Of a stretch of 64,000 nt of DNA, positions 41,164 through 51,087 are shown piece by piece. The notes beneath the pieces are model-generated. The model ran no database searches, had not been told where the DNA came from, and was given only the letters and a program-made list of their open reading frames with translations. Numbering within the stretch: the first letter of the stretch is position 1; each line of letters starts with the position of its first letter. The translations under genes were made by a program, and so were the position numbers. Origin of the DNA: Oerskovia paurometabola (GTDB taxonomy: Bacteria > Actinomycetota > Actinomycetes > Actinomycetales > Cellulomonadaceae); contig NZ_JAFBBV010000001.1 of the NCBI RefSeq assembly GCF_016907365.1, forward strand, positions 1,426,001-1,490,000. The letters are read 5' to 3'.

Positions 41164-41201
41164 CGGTCGGCGGGGGCGGCGTGCGCCGCCCCCGCCGACC
41201 G
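41164..41201. terminator. Hairpin between ThuA-type gene and cupredoxin gene
   Basis: A perfect 17-bp stem (41164-41180 with 41185-41201) and a 4-nt loop sit 9 bp after the ThuA-type stop and 50 bp before the cupredoxin start. It may be a partial terminator that sets the ratio of the two products. Confidence 0.75.
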
Positions 41202-41210
41202 GGCCGGGTG

Positions 41211-44200
41211 TTACAGGTCCGCCACCCGGATGTCACGGAACTCGATGAGGTCCGCGTTCCCGTGGTTCTGCAGCCCGATGAACCCGCGGTCGAACTGACG
41301 CAGGTCCGTCGGCGGGTCGCCCGCACGCGAGGACTCCTGGCCCGGCGTGTTCTCGAACTCGTTGATGACCACGTCGTTGCGGATGATCGTGTACTTCTGC
41401 CCGACCACCCGGATCTCGTACTCGTTCCACTCGCCCTTCGGGGTGAGCCCGGCGTCGTCACGACCGACGGGGTCGAAGTTGTAGACCGAGCCCGTCTTCT
41501 GCGGCTCGCCCGTCGGGCCGTCGTAGATCTGGATCTCGTGACCGCACGAGATCGCCACCCACGCCGGGGACTGTCCCTCGGCGCACTCGGCGTCGCCGGG
41601 TGCCGTCGGGTCGGGGAACCGCGTGAAGACGCCGCTGTTCGCGAACGCGGCCCCCTGCGAGACGTCGCGGAAGAGCAGCTTGACCGAGAAGTCCCCGAGC
41701 TCCTCCGCCTCGTACCAGAGCATCCCCAGACCCCCGGACGATCGCAGCGACCCGTCGGCCCGCAGGTCGAACTTCCCACCGGGCAGCTGGACCCAGTCGA
41801 ACAGCGACTTCTCGGTGCCGTCGAAGATCGTCCGGTACCCGCCGGGCTCCACGCCGATCTGCGAGCGCGCCGCGGCGTTGACCAGGTCCCGGCGCTCCGC
41901 GCCCTTGATGCGGCCGTCGTCGACCAGACCCTTCGCCACGGCCTTGACGTGCTGCAGGAACTGGTTGTGGTTCTTCCACTCCTTCTCGTCCTGGAACAGG
42001 TCGTTGATCGTGCAGCCGCCCAGGTCGGCGTTCGCCACCCCCGAGTCGACCTCCCCGAAGAACACCGTCTCGCGGTCGTCCGGGATCGTGCAGGTGCTGG
42101 TCGCGTCGGCCGTGGCCGTGGCGGTGGTGCCGTCGGCGTAGGTGACCGTGAGCGTCGCCTCGTGCGAGCCGACCCGTGCGTAGGTGTGCCGCGGGTTCGC
42201 CTCGCGCGAGGTGGTGCCGTCGCCGAACTCCCAGTGGTAGGACACGCCACCGGAGCGCTCGCCGGAGAAGGCGACCGTGAGCGGGTCACCCTGGACGCTC
42301 GTCCCCGACGCGGTCACGGCCGGGGTGGGAGCCCCACCCTGATAGGTGACGCGCACGAGCTTCTGGTTCGGGTCGAGGCTGAAGAAGCCACCGGCGTAGT
42401 CGAGCAGGTACAGCGCGCCGTCGGGACCGAACTTCGCGTCCATCCAGCTCTGTACCAGCTCGTCGCCGCGACCGCCCGGGATGATGTGGCGCAGGTCCTC
42501 CATGAACGCCGGGGCCCCCTGCTCGCCCACGGTCTCCGGGTCGACCGTCACCGCGGTGCGGTTGTTCGGGTTGGACTGGTCACCGAGCAACCACTTGCCC
42601 TCCCAGTACGAGGGCCACGCGACGTCGCTCTTCGGGTCGACCTGCGAGGTCCGGTAGGTCGGGCCGGACATGACGGCCTGACCACCGCCCCGCAGCCACG
42701 GGATCGTGTAGGTCGCCTCGTCGTCGACGTAGGTCGGGATACCGTCCTCGCCCTCCGGGAAGACCGGCCCGCCGCCGCTCGGGGAGTACCAGATCATGTT
42801 GTCGCGTGCCGGCGGGATGTCCACGAGGCCGGTGTTGCGCGGCGACGTGTTCTTGAGGTTGTCGCAGTCGTACCAGCCCGCGAGCACGCTCGCGTCCTCG
42901 TTGCTCCGGTCGCGGTACGGCTGACCGTTCCCCATGCAGTAGGGCCAGCCCTGGTTGCCGGCGGACGTGATGATCGTCGCCGTCTCGTACTTCGCGGGGC
43001 CGAGCTCGGGGTCGGGCAGGGTCGCGTCCGGTCCGACCCAGGCGGCCGTCAGCCAGTCGGTGTCGGGGTCGATCTGCAGGCGCGAGATGTTGCGCACGCC
43101 CATGACGTAGATCTCCGGCCTGGTCTTGTCCGCCGGGTACTCGCCCGCGGGGAAGAGGTTGCCCTCGGGGACTGTGTAGGTGCCGTCGTCCTCGGGGTGG
43201 ATCCGCAGGATCTTGCCGTTGAGGTCGTTCGTGCTGCCCGACGTGCGGCGCGCGTCCTGGAAGCTGATGCCCCCGAACTCCTGGGTCCAGTTGTTCCCGG
43301 AGTAGCCGCCCGAGCCCCCGGACGAGTTGCTGTCGCCCGAGCCGACGTAGAGGTTGCCCGCGTCGTCGAACGCCATGCCACCGCCCGCATGGCAGCAGCT
43401 GTGGATCTGCGTGTCCCACTCGAGCAGGTCGACACGGGTGTTCTGGTCGATGCTCGGGCCCTTGGGGTCGTAGGTGAACCGCGAGACGGTGCGCTGACCG
43501 ACCCGGCTCTCACGGTCGATCGACTCGTGCGGCATCCAGTAGACGTAGATCCACCTGTTCTGGGCGAAGTCCGGGTCGGGGACGATGCCGAGCAGGCCCT
43601 CCTCGTTCTTCACGAGCTCGCTGCCGCTGCCCCGGTTGCCCATGACGTCGAGCGTCGTGAGGAGGCTCACGGCGCCGGTGTCGGGGTCCCACTCGTGGAT
43701 CGTGCCGCAGCCGAGGCCCACGTCGGGGTTCTCCCAGCTCACGACCGGTCCGGTCGGGCACGCCCCGCGCCCGACGTAGAAGACCGTGCCGTCAGGGGCG
43801 ATCGTCAGGCCGTGCGGCTCGCCGACCTGGTCGAGCGTGCCGGCCGTGTTCGGGGCCGTGATGCGCTCGACGCGGTAGTTCGAGGCGATCGTCGCCTGGC
43901 AGTCGCCCCGCACGACGCCGGTCGTCCACTGCAGCGCACCGAGCAGGTGCTCGCGGAAGGATGCGTCGGTCCAGCTCCCCGCGGTGCCGCCCATGCCGGT
44001 GAAGAACGACCGGCCGCCGTCGTAGTCGCGGCACCAGGACACGGGTTCGAACGGAGACGTCGTCGGTCCTGCGCCCGGTCCGGGCTCGAGCTGTGCGAGC
44101 GTGTGCACCTGGCCGGCGGGGTTGTCGGACCAGCCCAGCCACTTGTCCTCGCGGTCCCACGTGAGAGGCAGGGAAGCCGTGGCGGGGTGCTGGCGGTCGA

Positions 44201-45224
44201 CGAGGTCGACCGTGCGCTGCTCGACGGGGAGCTCGGGTTCGGGCTGCTCGACGGCGTCGGGCCCGAAGAGCGAGATCTCCGCCAGCTGGGTGGAGCTCTC
44301 GCCCCGGTTCTGCGTGATCCTCAGGCGGTACCAGCCATAGGCGGTGTCGCTCTCGACGTCGAAGTCCCGACCCTGGAAGCGCTGCGGGAAGTCCTCGTCG
44401 TTCCGCGCGTCGACGTCCTGCCACGTCTGCCCGTCGGTGGAGCCCTGCAGCGTCCACGACCTCGGGTCACGACCGTCGAAGTCGTTGGCCGACGTCAGCG
44501 TGTAGCGCGCCAGGGCGACCGGCTCGTCGAGCCGCAGCGTGATCGTCGCCGCGGTCTCGAACGCCAGCCACTTGGTGCCGGGGTCGCCGTCGACCAGGTT
44601 CCCGACGTCCTCGTTCGGCGGGTTGTCGGCGCTCGCGGTGACCTCGGCGATGTCCTCGGGGTCGGGCTGTGCGCCGGCGATGCGCGTACCGACGAGTCCC
44701 GTGAACCACTGCGAGGCCTCGTGGGCGCGCGCCGCGTCGCGCACGCCGAGGAAGCCACCGCCGGCGTTGACGTAGTCCTTGAGTGCCGCCTCCTGAGCAG
44801 CGCTGAACTCGGTGCCCTCGGCGGACAGGAAGACCACCCCGCGGTACTCACCGAGCGCGGCCTGGCTGAACACGGCGGGGTCGGACGACGCGACGACCTC
44901 GAACCCGTGCTCGGCGCCGAGCTGGGTGAAGGCTTGGGTGGCCTCGACGACCGGGTCGTCCTGCACGTCCGGGGCTCCGTGGAACACGAGGACACGGACA
45001 GGGGCCGTCCCGGCGGGGGCCGCCTGGGCAGGAGCCGCCTGCACGGGGGAGGCCTGGACCGTCGACGCCGGAACCCCGGTGGTGGGATCCACCTGGGCGG
45101 AGGCGGGGACCATGGTCGCACCAGCGACGAGCGCGAGGCTCGTGAGCCCGACGGCCATGGTTCGCAGGGCTCGCGGCCGGGATCGGCCTCTTGTGGTGGG
45201 GGATGTTGCTCGTCTCGAAAGCAC
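41211..45224 (-). CDS. Secreted ThuA / F5-8C / sugar-dehydrogenase-like / PKD / DUF1080 protein
   Basis: Exported protein of 1337 residues. The signal peptide is about 1-44. A ThuA domain is split into 76-185 (VRVLVFHGAPDVQDDP) and 335-440 (WCRDYDGGRSFFTGMG) by an inserted discoidin-like F5/8C domain (190-325). Residues 448-960 are a six-bladed sugar-dehydrogenase-like propeller (HGLTIAPDGTVFYVGRG, GNQGWPYCMGNG), 965-1043 a PKD domain (YHWEFGDGTTS) and 1045-1124 the helical module shared with the next gene. Residues 1130-1337 are a DUF1080 domain ending FIGLQNHGNADLIEF. Known relatives are ThuA and 3-keto-disaccharide hydrolase proteins, so action on oxidised glycosides is likely. The GTG start has AAGGAG 7 nt upstream. 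It lies between the oxidase and cupredoxin genes. The stop is TAA, rare in this GC range. Confidence 0.87.
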   Translation of the reverse strand: MLSRRATSPTTRGRSRPRALRTMAVGLTSLALVAGATMVPASAQVDPTTGVPASTVQASPVQAAPAQAAPAGTAPVRVLVFHGAPDVQDDPVVEATQAFTQLGAEHGFEVVASSDPAVFSQAALGEYRGVVFLSAEGTEFSAAQEAALKDYVNAGGGFLGVRDAARAHEASQWFTGLVGTRIAGAQPDPEDIAEVTASADNPPNEDVGNLVDGDPGTKWLAFETAATITLRLDEPVALARYTLTSANDFDGRDPRSWTLQGSTDGQTWQDVDARNDEDFPQRFQGRDFDVESDTAYGWYRLRITQNRGESSTQLAEISLFGPDAVEQPEPELPVEQRTVDLVDRQHPATASLPLTWDREDKWLGWSDNPAGQVHTLAQLEPGPGAGPTTSPFEPVSWCRDYDGGRSFFTGMGGTAGSWTDASFREHLLGALQWTTGVVRGDCQATIASNYRVERITAPNTAGTLDQVGEPHGLTIAPDGTVFYVGRGACPTGPVVSWENPDVGLGCGTIHEWDPDTGAVSLLTTLDVMGNRGSGSELVKNEEGLLGIVPDPDFAQNRWIYVYWMPHESIDRESRVGQRTVSRFTYDPKGPSIDQNTRVDLLEWDTQIHSCCHAGGGMAFDDAGNLYVGSGDSNSSGGSGGYSGNNWTQEFGGISFQDARRTSGSTNDLNGKILRIHPEDDGTYTVPEGNLFPAGEYPADKTRPEIYVMGVRNISRLQIDPDTDWLTAAWVGPDATLPDPELGPAKYETATIITSAGNQGWPYCMGNGQPYRDRSNEDASVLAGWYDCDNLKNTSPRNTGLVDIPPARDNMIWYSPSGGGPVFPEGEDGIPTYVDDEATYTIPWLRGGGQAVMSGPTYRTSQVDPKSDVAWPSYWEGKWLLGDQSNPNNRTAVTVDPETVGEQGAPAFMEDLRHIIPGGRGDELVQSWMDAKFGPDGALYLLDYAGGFFSLDPNQKLVRVTYQGGAPTPAVTASGTSVQGDPLTVAFSGERSGGVSYHWEFGDGTTSREANPRHTYARVGSHEATLTVTYADGTTATATADATSTCTIPDDRETVFFGEVDSGVANADLGGCTINDLFQDEKEWKNHNQFLQHVKAVAKGLVDDGRIKGAERRDLVNAAARSQIGVEPGGYRTIFDGTEKSLFDWVQLPGGKFDLRADGSLRSSGGLGMLWYEAEELGDFSVKLLFRDVSQGAAFANSGVFTRFPDPTAPGDAECAEGQSPAWVAISCGHEIQIYDGPTGEPQKTGSVYNFDPVGRDDAGLTPKGEWNEYEIRVVGQKYTIIRNDVVINEFENTPGQESSRAGDPPTDLRQFDRGFIGLQNHGNADLIEFRDIRVADL

Positions 45225-45359
45225 TCTCCAACTCCTTCGTCATCGGTGCGGTGCGCCCGGGGACCCGGGCGCCGAGCGGTGGTGGTTCGGGGGAGAAGCG
45301 GCGGGCCGGTAGCAGGTGGACAGCGCTTCTGGTCAGCCGGGCTGCTGGGTCGCCGGACC

Positions 45360-46463
45360 TCAGTGACCGGCGTGACCCGCCGGACCTGCGGGAGCTGCGG
45401 GGTCTGCGGGAGCTGCGGGGTCCGCGGGGTCCGCTGGCGCGCTCGGGGCGCTCATGTGCCCCCCGTGCCCCCGGAAACGGTCGATCGACTCCTGCGCGCC
45501 CGGCGGCATGCTGCCGTCCGCGTTGCGGACCAGGAAGATCCCGGCCATCCCGCCGTCGGCATGGAACTGCACGTGGCAGTGGTACATCCAGGCTCCCGGA
45601 CCGACCCCCAGCCCGGCGACGACCTGGAAGCCGAACGAGTCACCGGGGTTGAGGTCGCGGTTGTCGACCACCTGGCTCGGGTCGTCCCTGCCCTGGAGCA
45701 GCCCGGTCCGGCTGTTGGCCCAGCGGTGCGCATGCAGGTGGAACGTGTGGAAGGTGTTGCCGTGGCCGATGCAGATGAACTCGACCCGCTCACCGTGCTT
45801 CGCCTCGAACATCGGGGTGTCGGGGGCGGCCAGGTTGTTGATGAGCATGTCGTTGAAGACCACCGTGAACTGCTTCTGGGGAAGCACGTCTCCCACCCGG
45901 CGGACGACGAGCGCACCGTAGAGCCCTGCGGCCACGCCGGGCGTCCCGTGCTCTCCCCACGCATGGTCGTGGTAGTGCCAGTAGCCCGCGCTCCCGGGCA
46001 TCCAGATGCCGCGGTCCCGGGCCATGGGCACGGTCGACCAGACGTAGGTGCGTGTCTCGCCGGGTTCGTTGAACGAGTCGTTGAACGGGCTCCCGTCACT
46101 GTTCACGTCGTAGTTGACGCCGTGCGGGTGGATGGACAGGCGCTGGTCGGTCGTGTTCACGAGCGTGATCTCGAGCGTCTCGCCCTCCCACATCTCGAGG
46201 ACCGGACCGGGGACGGTCGCCGCGCCCGGTGCGAGCCCGTAGCCGACCAGGCCGTCCGCGATGCGTTCGGCGTACATCGTGATCCGCCGCACGGTCGCGC
46301 TCGGCGTGGCTGTGGCCGCGGCTGCCGGAGCGGCGGCGACGGCGCCGCCCGGGCCGAGCACGTACGCGGCGACGGGCGCCGCTGCGAGCACGCCTGCTCC
46401 GAGGAGCAGCGATCGCCTGGACAGGGGGTTCGCGGGCAGGAGCTCGGTCGTCGGGTCGCTCAT
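45360..46463 (-). CDS. Two-domain multicopper oxidase (small-laccase-like), Tat-exported
   Basis: Copper oxidase of 367 residues. A twin-arginine signal SRRSLLLG (15-22) with a hydrophobic stretch predicts folded export. All copper motifs are present: HPHG (112-115), HYHDH (163-167), HTFHLHAH (239-246) and HCHVQFH with Met306 as the axial ligand region (295-306). Two cupredoxin domains match the SLAC/two-domain oxidase class of Actinobacteria, which acts as a trimer. The C-terminus carries a His/Gly/Met-rich start and a Pro/Ala repeat ending in AGHAGH, perhaps extra copper binding. It is the first gene of the secreted locus. The start ATG has AAGGAC upstream. Confidence 0.88.
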   Translation of the reverse strand: MSDPTTELLPANPLSRRSLLLGAGVLAAAPVAAYVLGPGGAVAAAPAAAATATPSATVRRITMYAERIADGLVGYGLAPGAATVPGPVLEMWEGETLEITLVNTTDQRLSIHPHGVNYDVNSDGSPFNDSFNEPGETRTYVWSTVPMARDRGIWMPGSAGYWHYHDHAWGEHGTPGVAAGLYGALVVRRVGDVLPQKQFTVVFNDMLINNLAAPDTPMFEAKHGERVEFICIGHGNTFHTFHLHAHRWANSRTGLLQGRDDPSQVVDNRDLNPGDSFGFQVVAGLGVGPGAWMYHCHVQFHADGGMAGIFLVRNADGSMPPGAQESIDRFRGHGGHMSAPSAPADPADPAAPADPAAPAGPAGHAGH

Positions 46464-47129
46464 GGATGTCCTTCCGGACGCGGACGGCGAGCCCGTGCGG
46501 CGCGACGGCGCGCCGCGGCGCGTCACGCCACGTCTCTCGGTCGACGGACCCCGGGGCAGCGGCCCCGGAGCGGGGTGTCGGTCCCGCGTGCGCGACAGGC
46601 CGCGCTCGCCGGACGTCAGCGACAGGGGCGCACACCGATCGATCGGTGGGAACCCGTGTCACGGGGCGAGGTCGGTGGCCACGGGTGGCCGAGCCGGTGC
46701 ACGCGACGATGCGTGCGCGCCGACCGTCGGTCCGGGTCTCCGACCTGCCCCGAGCAGGAGATCCGGGTCCCCCGGTGATTTCCAGGAGCAACTGTCAATC
46801 ATCAGAACGCACGGTTCGGGCTATGTCAACAGATAGACGAAAGTTCTGTCGTCAACACACAAAAGGTGCTCTTCAAGTGGCAGACTTCAAATTGTGTAGC
46901 GACAATACGCGCGTGCTGGGCGTCATTGTCCGGCCGGTCGGGGGCGCTCCGCCCTCCGGTCGCCACGACGCGTGGCCCCCTGCCCGACGGCGCCGGCCCA
47001 CCCGAGCGCGAGGCTCACCGAGGGGCCGGCGCGGCACGACACGCGCTCCGCAGCCGAGTCTGCTGCCCGGGCCCCTCCGAGCCGAGCCCGCTGCCCGGGA
47101 CCGTCGAACGGGGCCGCTGCCCGGAAGCG
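46464..47129. other. 666-bp intergenic region with AT-rich island
   Basis: No gene is supported here. From about 46780 to 46915 the DNA is far poorer in G+C than anything nearby and holds the likely oxidase-operon promoter. The part nearer the oxidase gene (46464-46780) is GC-rich with no clear hairpin; the long leader it implies is unexplained. The part from 46920 to 47129 is GC-rich with no feature that I can name. Confidence 0.6.
46801..46829 (-). promoter_or_regulatory. Probable promoter of the multicopper oxidase operon
   Basis: On the minus strand TTGACA (46829-46824), a 17-nt spacer and TCTGAT (46806-46801) form a sigma-70-type promoter, which would give a leader of about 330 nt. Just upstream are CTTTTG (46865-46860) and GTTGAC (46856-46851), also found in the same order before the 4489 gene. 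Confidence 0.5.
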
Positions 47130-48029
47130 TCAGGCCGCGGCGAGCTCGCCGCGACGGACAGGGGACCAGCGGCTCGTGAGATCGCCGAGCGCTCGGGTCA
47201 GCGCGGCGTTGAAGGCGTCGGGGGCGTCCAGGTTCACGTCGTGGCCGGCCCGCGGCACGACCACGAGCGCGGTGCCCGGGGCCGTGTCGAGGTAGCGCTT
47301 CTCGTCGAGACGCAGGTGGTCCCGCTGCCCGTTGATGAGCCACACCGGAACCTTCGCGGCGCGCAGGTCCGCGCGCGAGGAGCGGCCCGCGAGCTCGTGC
47401 AGCACGTCGGTCACGACCTGCCACGCGGGCCGGCCGGGGAGCTGCGGGTCCGCGAACGACCCGGCACCCGTGAGCTGTGCCGAGGCTCGCACGCCGCCGG
47501 GCAGCGAGCGTCCGGCGCGCAGCACGTCCTGCACACGCCCCAGGGCACGGCGGGTCGCGCTGCCCGCGGTGTCCACGAGGGCCGCGGCCTCGCGGAACAG
47601 GGCGACGGGCTTGCCGCGCGGGTCGGCGCTGCACGCGCACGCCACGACGCCGGCCAGCCGCTCGGGGTGGCTCGCCGCGTACGCGAGCGACGTGTAGCCG
47701 CCGAGCGACATGCCCACCACGACGACCGGGACGTCGTCGGGGAAGGACGCGACGGCGTCGTCCAGGATCTCGAAGGCCCGCTCGAGCGTGAACCGCTCGC
47801 CGCTCCGCTCGCCGTGCCCCGGCAGGTCGACCGCGACCGCGAGGTGGCCCGCGTCGCGCACGTGGGCGAGCTGACGGCCCCAGATCGTGTTCGACGTGCG
47901 CACCCCGTGCACGAACACGACGGCGGCAGGGGAACCCGCCGCTGACGCCTGCGCGAGGCTCGGGAGGAGGTCGATCGACGGGGCGGACGGGACGGCGGTG
48001 GCCCGGAGGGCGGGCTGGCTCTTACGCAT
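47130..48029 (-). CDS. Alpha/beta hydrolase
   Basis: Protein of 299 residues with the alpha/beta-hydrolase fold. The oxyanion motif is VVFVHGVRTSNTIWG (about 36-50), DLPGHGERSG follows, and the nucleophile elbow is GMSLGG (Ser about 106). A late Asp is in INGQRDHLRLD and His in RAGHDVNLDAP, so the Ser-Asp-His triad is complete. A cap region lies at about 140-215. No signal peptide is visible. The start is uncertain: ATG 48029 begins just before the conserved part, with only GAAGAG directly upstream. The substrate is unknown. Confidence 0.83.
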   Translation of the reverse strand: MRKSQPALRATAVPSAPSIDLLPSLAQASAAGSPAAVVFVHGVRTSNTIWGRQLAHVRDAGHLAVAVDLPGHGERSGERFTLERAFEILDDAVASFPDDVPVVVVGMSLGGYTSLAYAASHPERLAGVVACACSADPRGKPVALFREAAALVDTAGSATRRALGRVQDVLRAGRSLPGGVRASAQLTGAGSFADPQLPGRPAWQVVTDVLHELAGRSSRADLRAAKVPVWLINGQRDHLRLDEKRYLDTAPGTALVVVPRAGHDVNLDAPDAFNAALTRALGDLTSRWSPVRRGELAAA

Positions 48030-48090
48030 CTCTTCGGATGCTGCCAGGGGCACCTGGGAGCACTGCGAAAGCCCGGCGGGTCTCGCGTGA

Positions 48091-49260
<1,170 letters not shown>

Positions 49261-49266
49261 CCTGTG

Positions 49267-49299
49267 GCGCCCTCTCGCCCCGCCCGGGCGAGAGGGCGC
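49267..49299. terminator. Terminator of the aldo/keto reductase gene
   Basis: A perfect 14-bp stem (49267-49280 with 49286-49299) encloses a 5-nt loop, 6 bp after the stop. Confidence 0.85.
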
Positions 49300-49355
49300 G
49301 TGCCGTGAGCGGCGCCGTCGGGCCTGCCTCGGCGGGCCGCGACGCGCACCCTCAC

Positions 49356-49361
49356 TATCCT
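49356..49361 (+). promoter_or_regulatory. -10-like hexamer of the PHP gene
   Basis: TATCCT, then 6 nt, then GTG 49368. No SD is present, so the transcript is probably leaderless. Confidence 0.6.
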
Positions 49362-49367
49362 GAGACG

Positions 49368-50207
49368 GTGCGCATCGACCTCCACACCCACTCCACGGCG
49401 TCCGACGGGACCGATGCTCCGGCCCACGTCGTGGCGGACGCAGCCGCCGCAGGGCTCGACGTCGTCGCCCTGACCGACCACGACACGACCGCCGGCTGGG
49501 CCGACGCCGCCGAGTCCGCCCAGCAGCACGGCATCGCCCTGGTGCGCGGCGCGGAGATCTCGGCCCGCGCGGGACACGTCTCCGTGCACCTCCTGAGCTA
49601 CCTGCACGACCCCACCCACCCCGACCTGCTGGCCGAGACCGAGCGGACGCGCGAGGACCGCGTCTCGCGCGCCCGGCGCATGGTCGAGCGGATCGGCGAG
49701 GACTACCCGCTCACGTGGGAAGATGTCCTGTCGCAGACGCAGGAGGGGACCACGATCGGGCGGCCGCACATCGCGGACGCCCTGGTGGCCACGGGCCACG
49801 TCAGCGACCGCTCGGCGGCATTCGCCACGATCCTGCACCCCGGCACCGGCTACTACGTGCCGCACTACGCACCCGACGTCCTGGACGCCGTGCGCGCGGT
49901 GCGCGCGGCGGGCGGCGTGCCCGTCTTCGCCCACCCGGGCGCCGACGGACGAGGACGCGTGGTGCCGGACGTGGTCATCGAGCAGATGGCCGACGCAGGA
50001 CTGCTGGGGCTCGAGGTGCACCACCGCGACCACAGCACACAGCAGGTTGCCCGCCTCGAGGACATCGCCCACACCCTGGGCCTCCTCGTGACGGGTTCGA
50101 GCGACTACCACGGGGCCGGCAAACCGAACCGGCTCGGCGAGAACACGACAGCACCACGAGTGCTGGAGACGATCGAGGAGCTAGGCACGTTGGACGTGAT
50201 CCGATGA
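49368..50207 (+). CDS. PHP-domain phosphoesterase
   Basis: Metal-dependent hydrolase of 279 residues. PHP motifs are DLHTHSTASDG (4-14), LTDHDT, RGAEISA, PVFAHPG and SSDYHG. The metal-site residues of all four PHP motifs are therefore intact. The inserted middle domain (about 95-170) with GRPHIADALVATG is typical of the YciV/RnaAM group, members of which act on short nucleic acids or nucleoside 3',5'-bisphosphate. It starts with GTG at the expected leaderless spacing. The MarC gene begins 20 bp after it and is probably co-transcribed. Confidence 0.88.
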   Translation: MRIDLHTHSTASDGTDAPAHVVADAAAAGLDVVALTDHDTTAGWADAAESAQQHGIALVRGAEISARAGHVSVHLLSYLHDPTHPDLLAETERTREDRVSRARRMVERIGEDYPLTWEDVLSQTQEGTTIGRPHIADALVATGHVSDRSAAFATILHPGTGYYVPHYAPDVLDAVRAVRAAGGVPVFAHPGADGRGRVVPDVVIEQMADAGLLGLEVHHRDHSTQQVARLEDIAHTLGLLVTGSSDYHGAGKPNRLGENTTAPRVLETIEELGTLDVIR

Positions 50208-50226
50208 CGGCGCGGGCGGTGGTGTC

Positions 50227-50853
50227 GTGAACGACATCATGGACCTGCGCCTCTTCACCGAGGTGTTCATCACGCTGTTCGTGATCATGGACCCTCCCGG
50301 GACGGTCCCCATCTTCCTGGGACTGACCAGCGCCATGGGCGCCAAGCAACGCAACCAGGCCGCCCGGACGGCGATCCTCGTCGCGTTCGGCGTGATCGTG
50401 TCGTTCGCGGTCTTCGGCCAGCAGATCCTCAACTACATGGGCATCTCGCTCCCGGCGCTCAAGGCGTCCGGCGGCCTCCTGCTCCTGCTGGTCGCGATGG
50501 AGCTGCTGACGGGCAAGATGGAGGAGCCGACGCCGTCGGGCAACAAGGGCGTCAACGTCGCCCTGGTCCCGCTCGGCACGCCGCTCCTGGCCGGGCCCGG
50601 TGCGATCGTCGCAACCATGGTCTTCGTCCAGCGTGCCGACGGGTCCGCCGCGGACTGGGTGGCGATCGCGGCCGGCGTCGTCGCCGTGCACCTCACGCTG
50701 TTCCTGGCGATGCGCTTCGCGAACGTCATCCACCGCGTCCTGGGCGACTCGGGCACGATCCTCGTGACCCGCATCGCGGGCCTGCTCCTCGCGGCGATCG
50801 CGGTGCAGCTCGTCGCGGACGCCGTCACGGCGTTCGTGCAGATGGCGAACTAG
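50227..50853 (+). CDS. MarC-family integral membrane protein
   Basis: Membrane protein of 208 residues with six helices. The family-typical start FVIMDPPGTVPIFLGLT is present, as are the second motif LVPLGTPLLAGPGAI and LVTRIAGLLLAAIAVQ near the end. The function of MarC is unsettled; it is not the Mar multidrug determinant. The GTG follows the PHP stop closely, which suggests a two-gene operon, with a hairpin after it. Confidence 0.88.
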   Translation: MNDIMDLRLFTEVFITLFVIMDPPGTVPIFLGLTSAMGAKQRNQAARTAILVAFGVIVSFAVFGQQILNYMGISLPALKASGGLLLLLVAMELLTGKMEEPTPSGNKGVNVALVPLGTPLLAGPGAIVATMVFVQRADGSAADWVAIAAGVVAVHLTLFLAMRFANVIHRVLGDSGTILVTRIAGLLLAAIAVQLVADAVTAFVQMAN

Positions 50854-50868
50854 CCGCCTCTCGTCGGC

Positions 50869-50900
50869 ACGCCCGCGAGACCACCCGGTCTCGCGGGCGT
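50869..50900. terminator. Terminator of the PHP-MarC pair
   Basis: A perfect 14-bp stem (50869-50882 with 50887-50900) with a 4-nt loop lies 16 bp after the MarC stop. Confidence 0.85.
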
Positions 50901-51087
50901 CGTGCTGTCGGGCGGCGGGGCCGGCTCCAGCAGCGGTACGGCCTGCCGGACATCATGGGACCGATCCCACCGGATTCGTTACCTCATCGAGACGGCTGAC
51001 CCACGTGGCCGCGCCCCTGGTCGCCCCTAGGGTGGTCGCCAGGAGACGGCGTGGCCGTCCCCGGTCGTGAGTGACGAAGGAGTGCTG

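Noticed and set aside
45253..45272. 8-bp hairpin between the oxidase and ThuA-type genes as a terminator
   Set aside because: The stem is short and such hairpins are frequent by chance at this GC content; the genes are probably co-transcribed.
41136..46778. An 1880-codon plus-strand open frame opposite the secreted copper locus
   Set aside because: Composition is low-complexity Arg/Val/Asp, with no motif. The minus strand holds three proteins with signal peptides and intact active sites.
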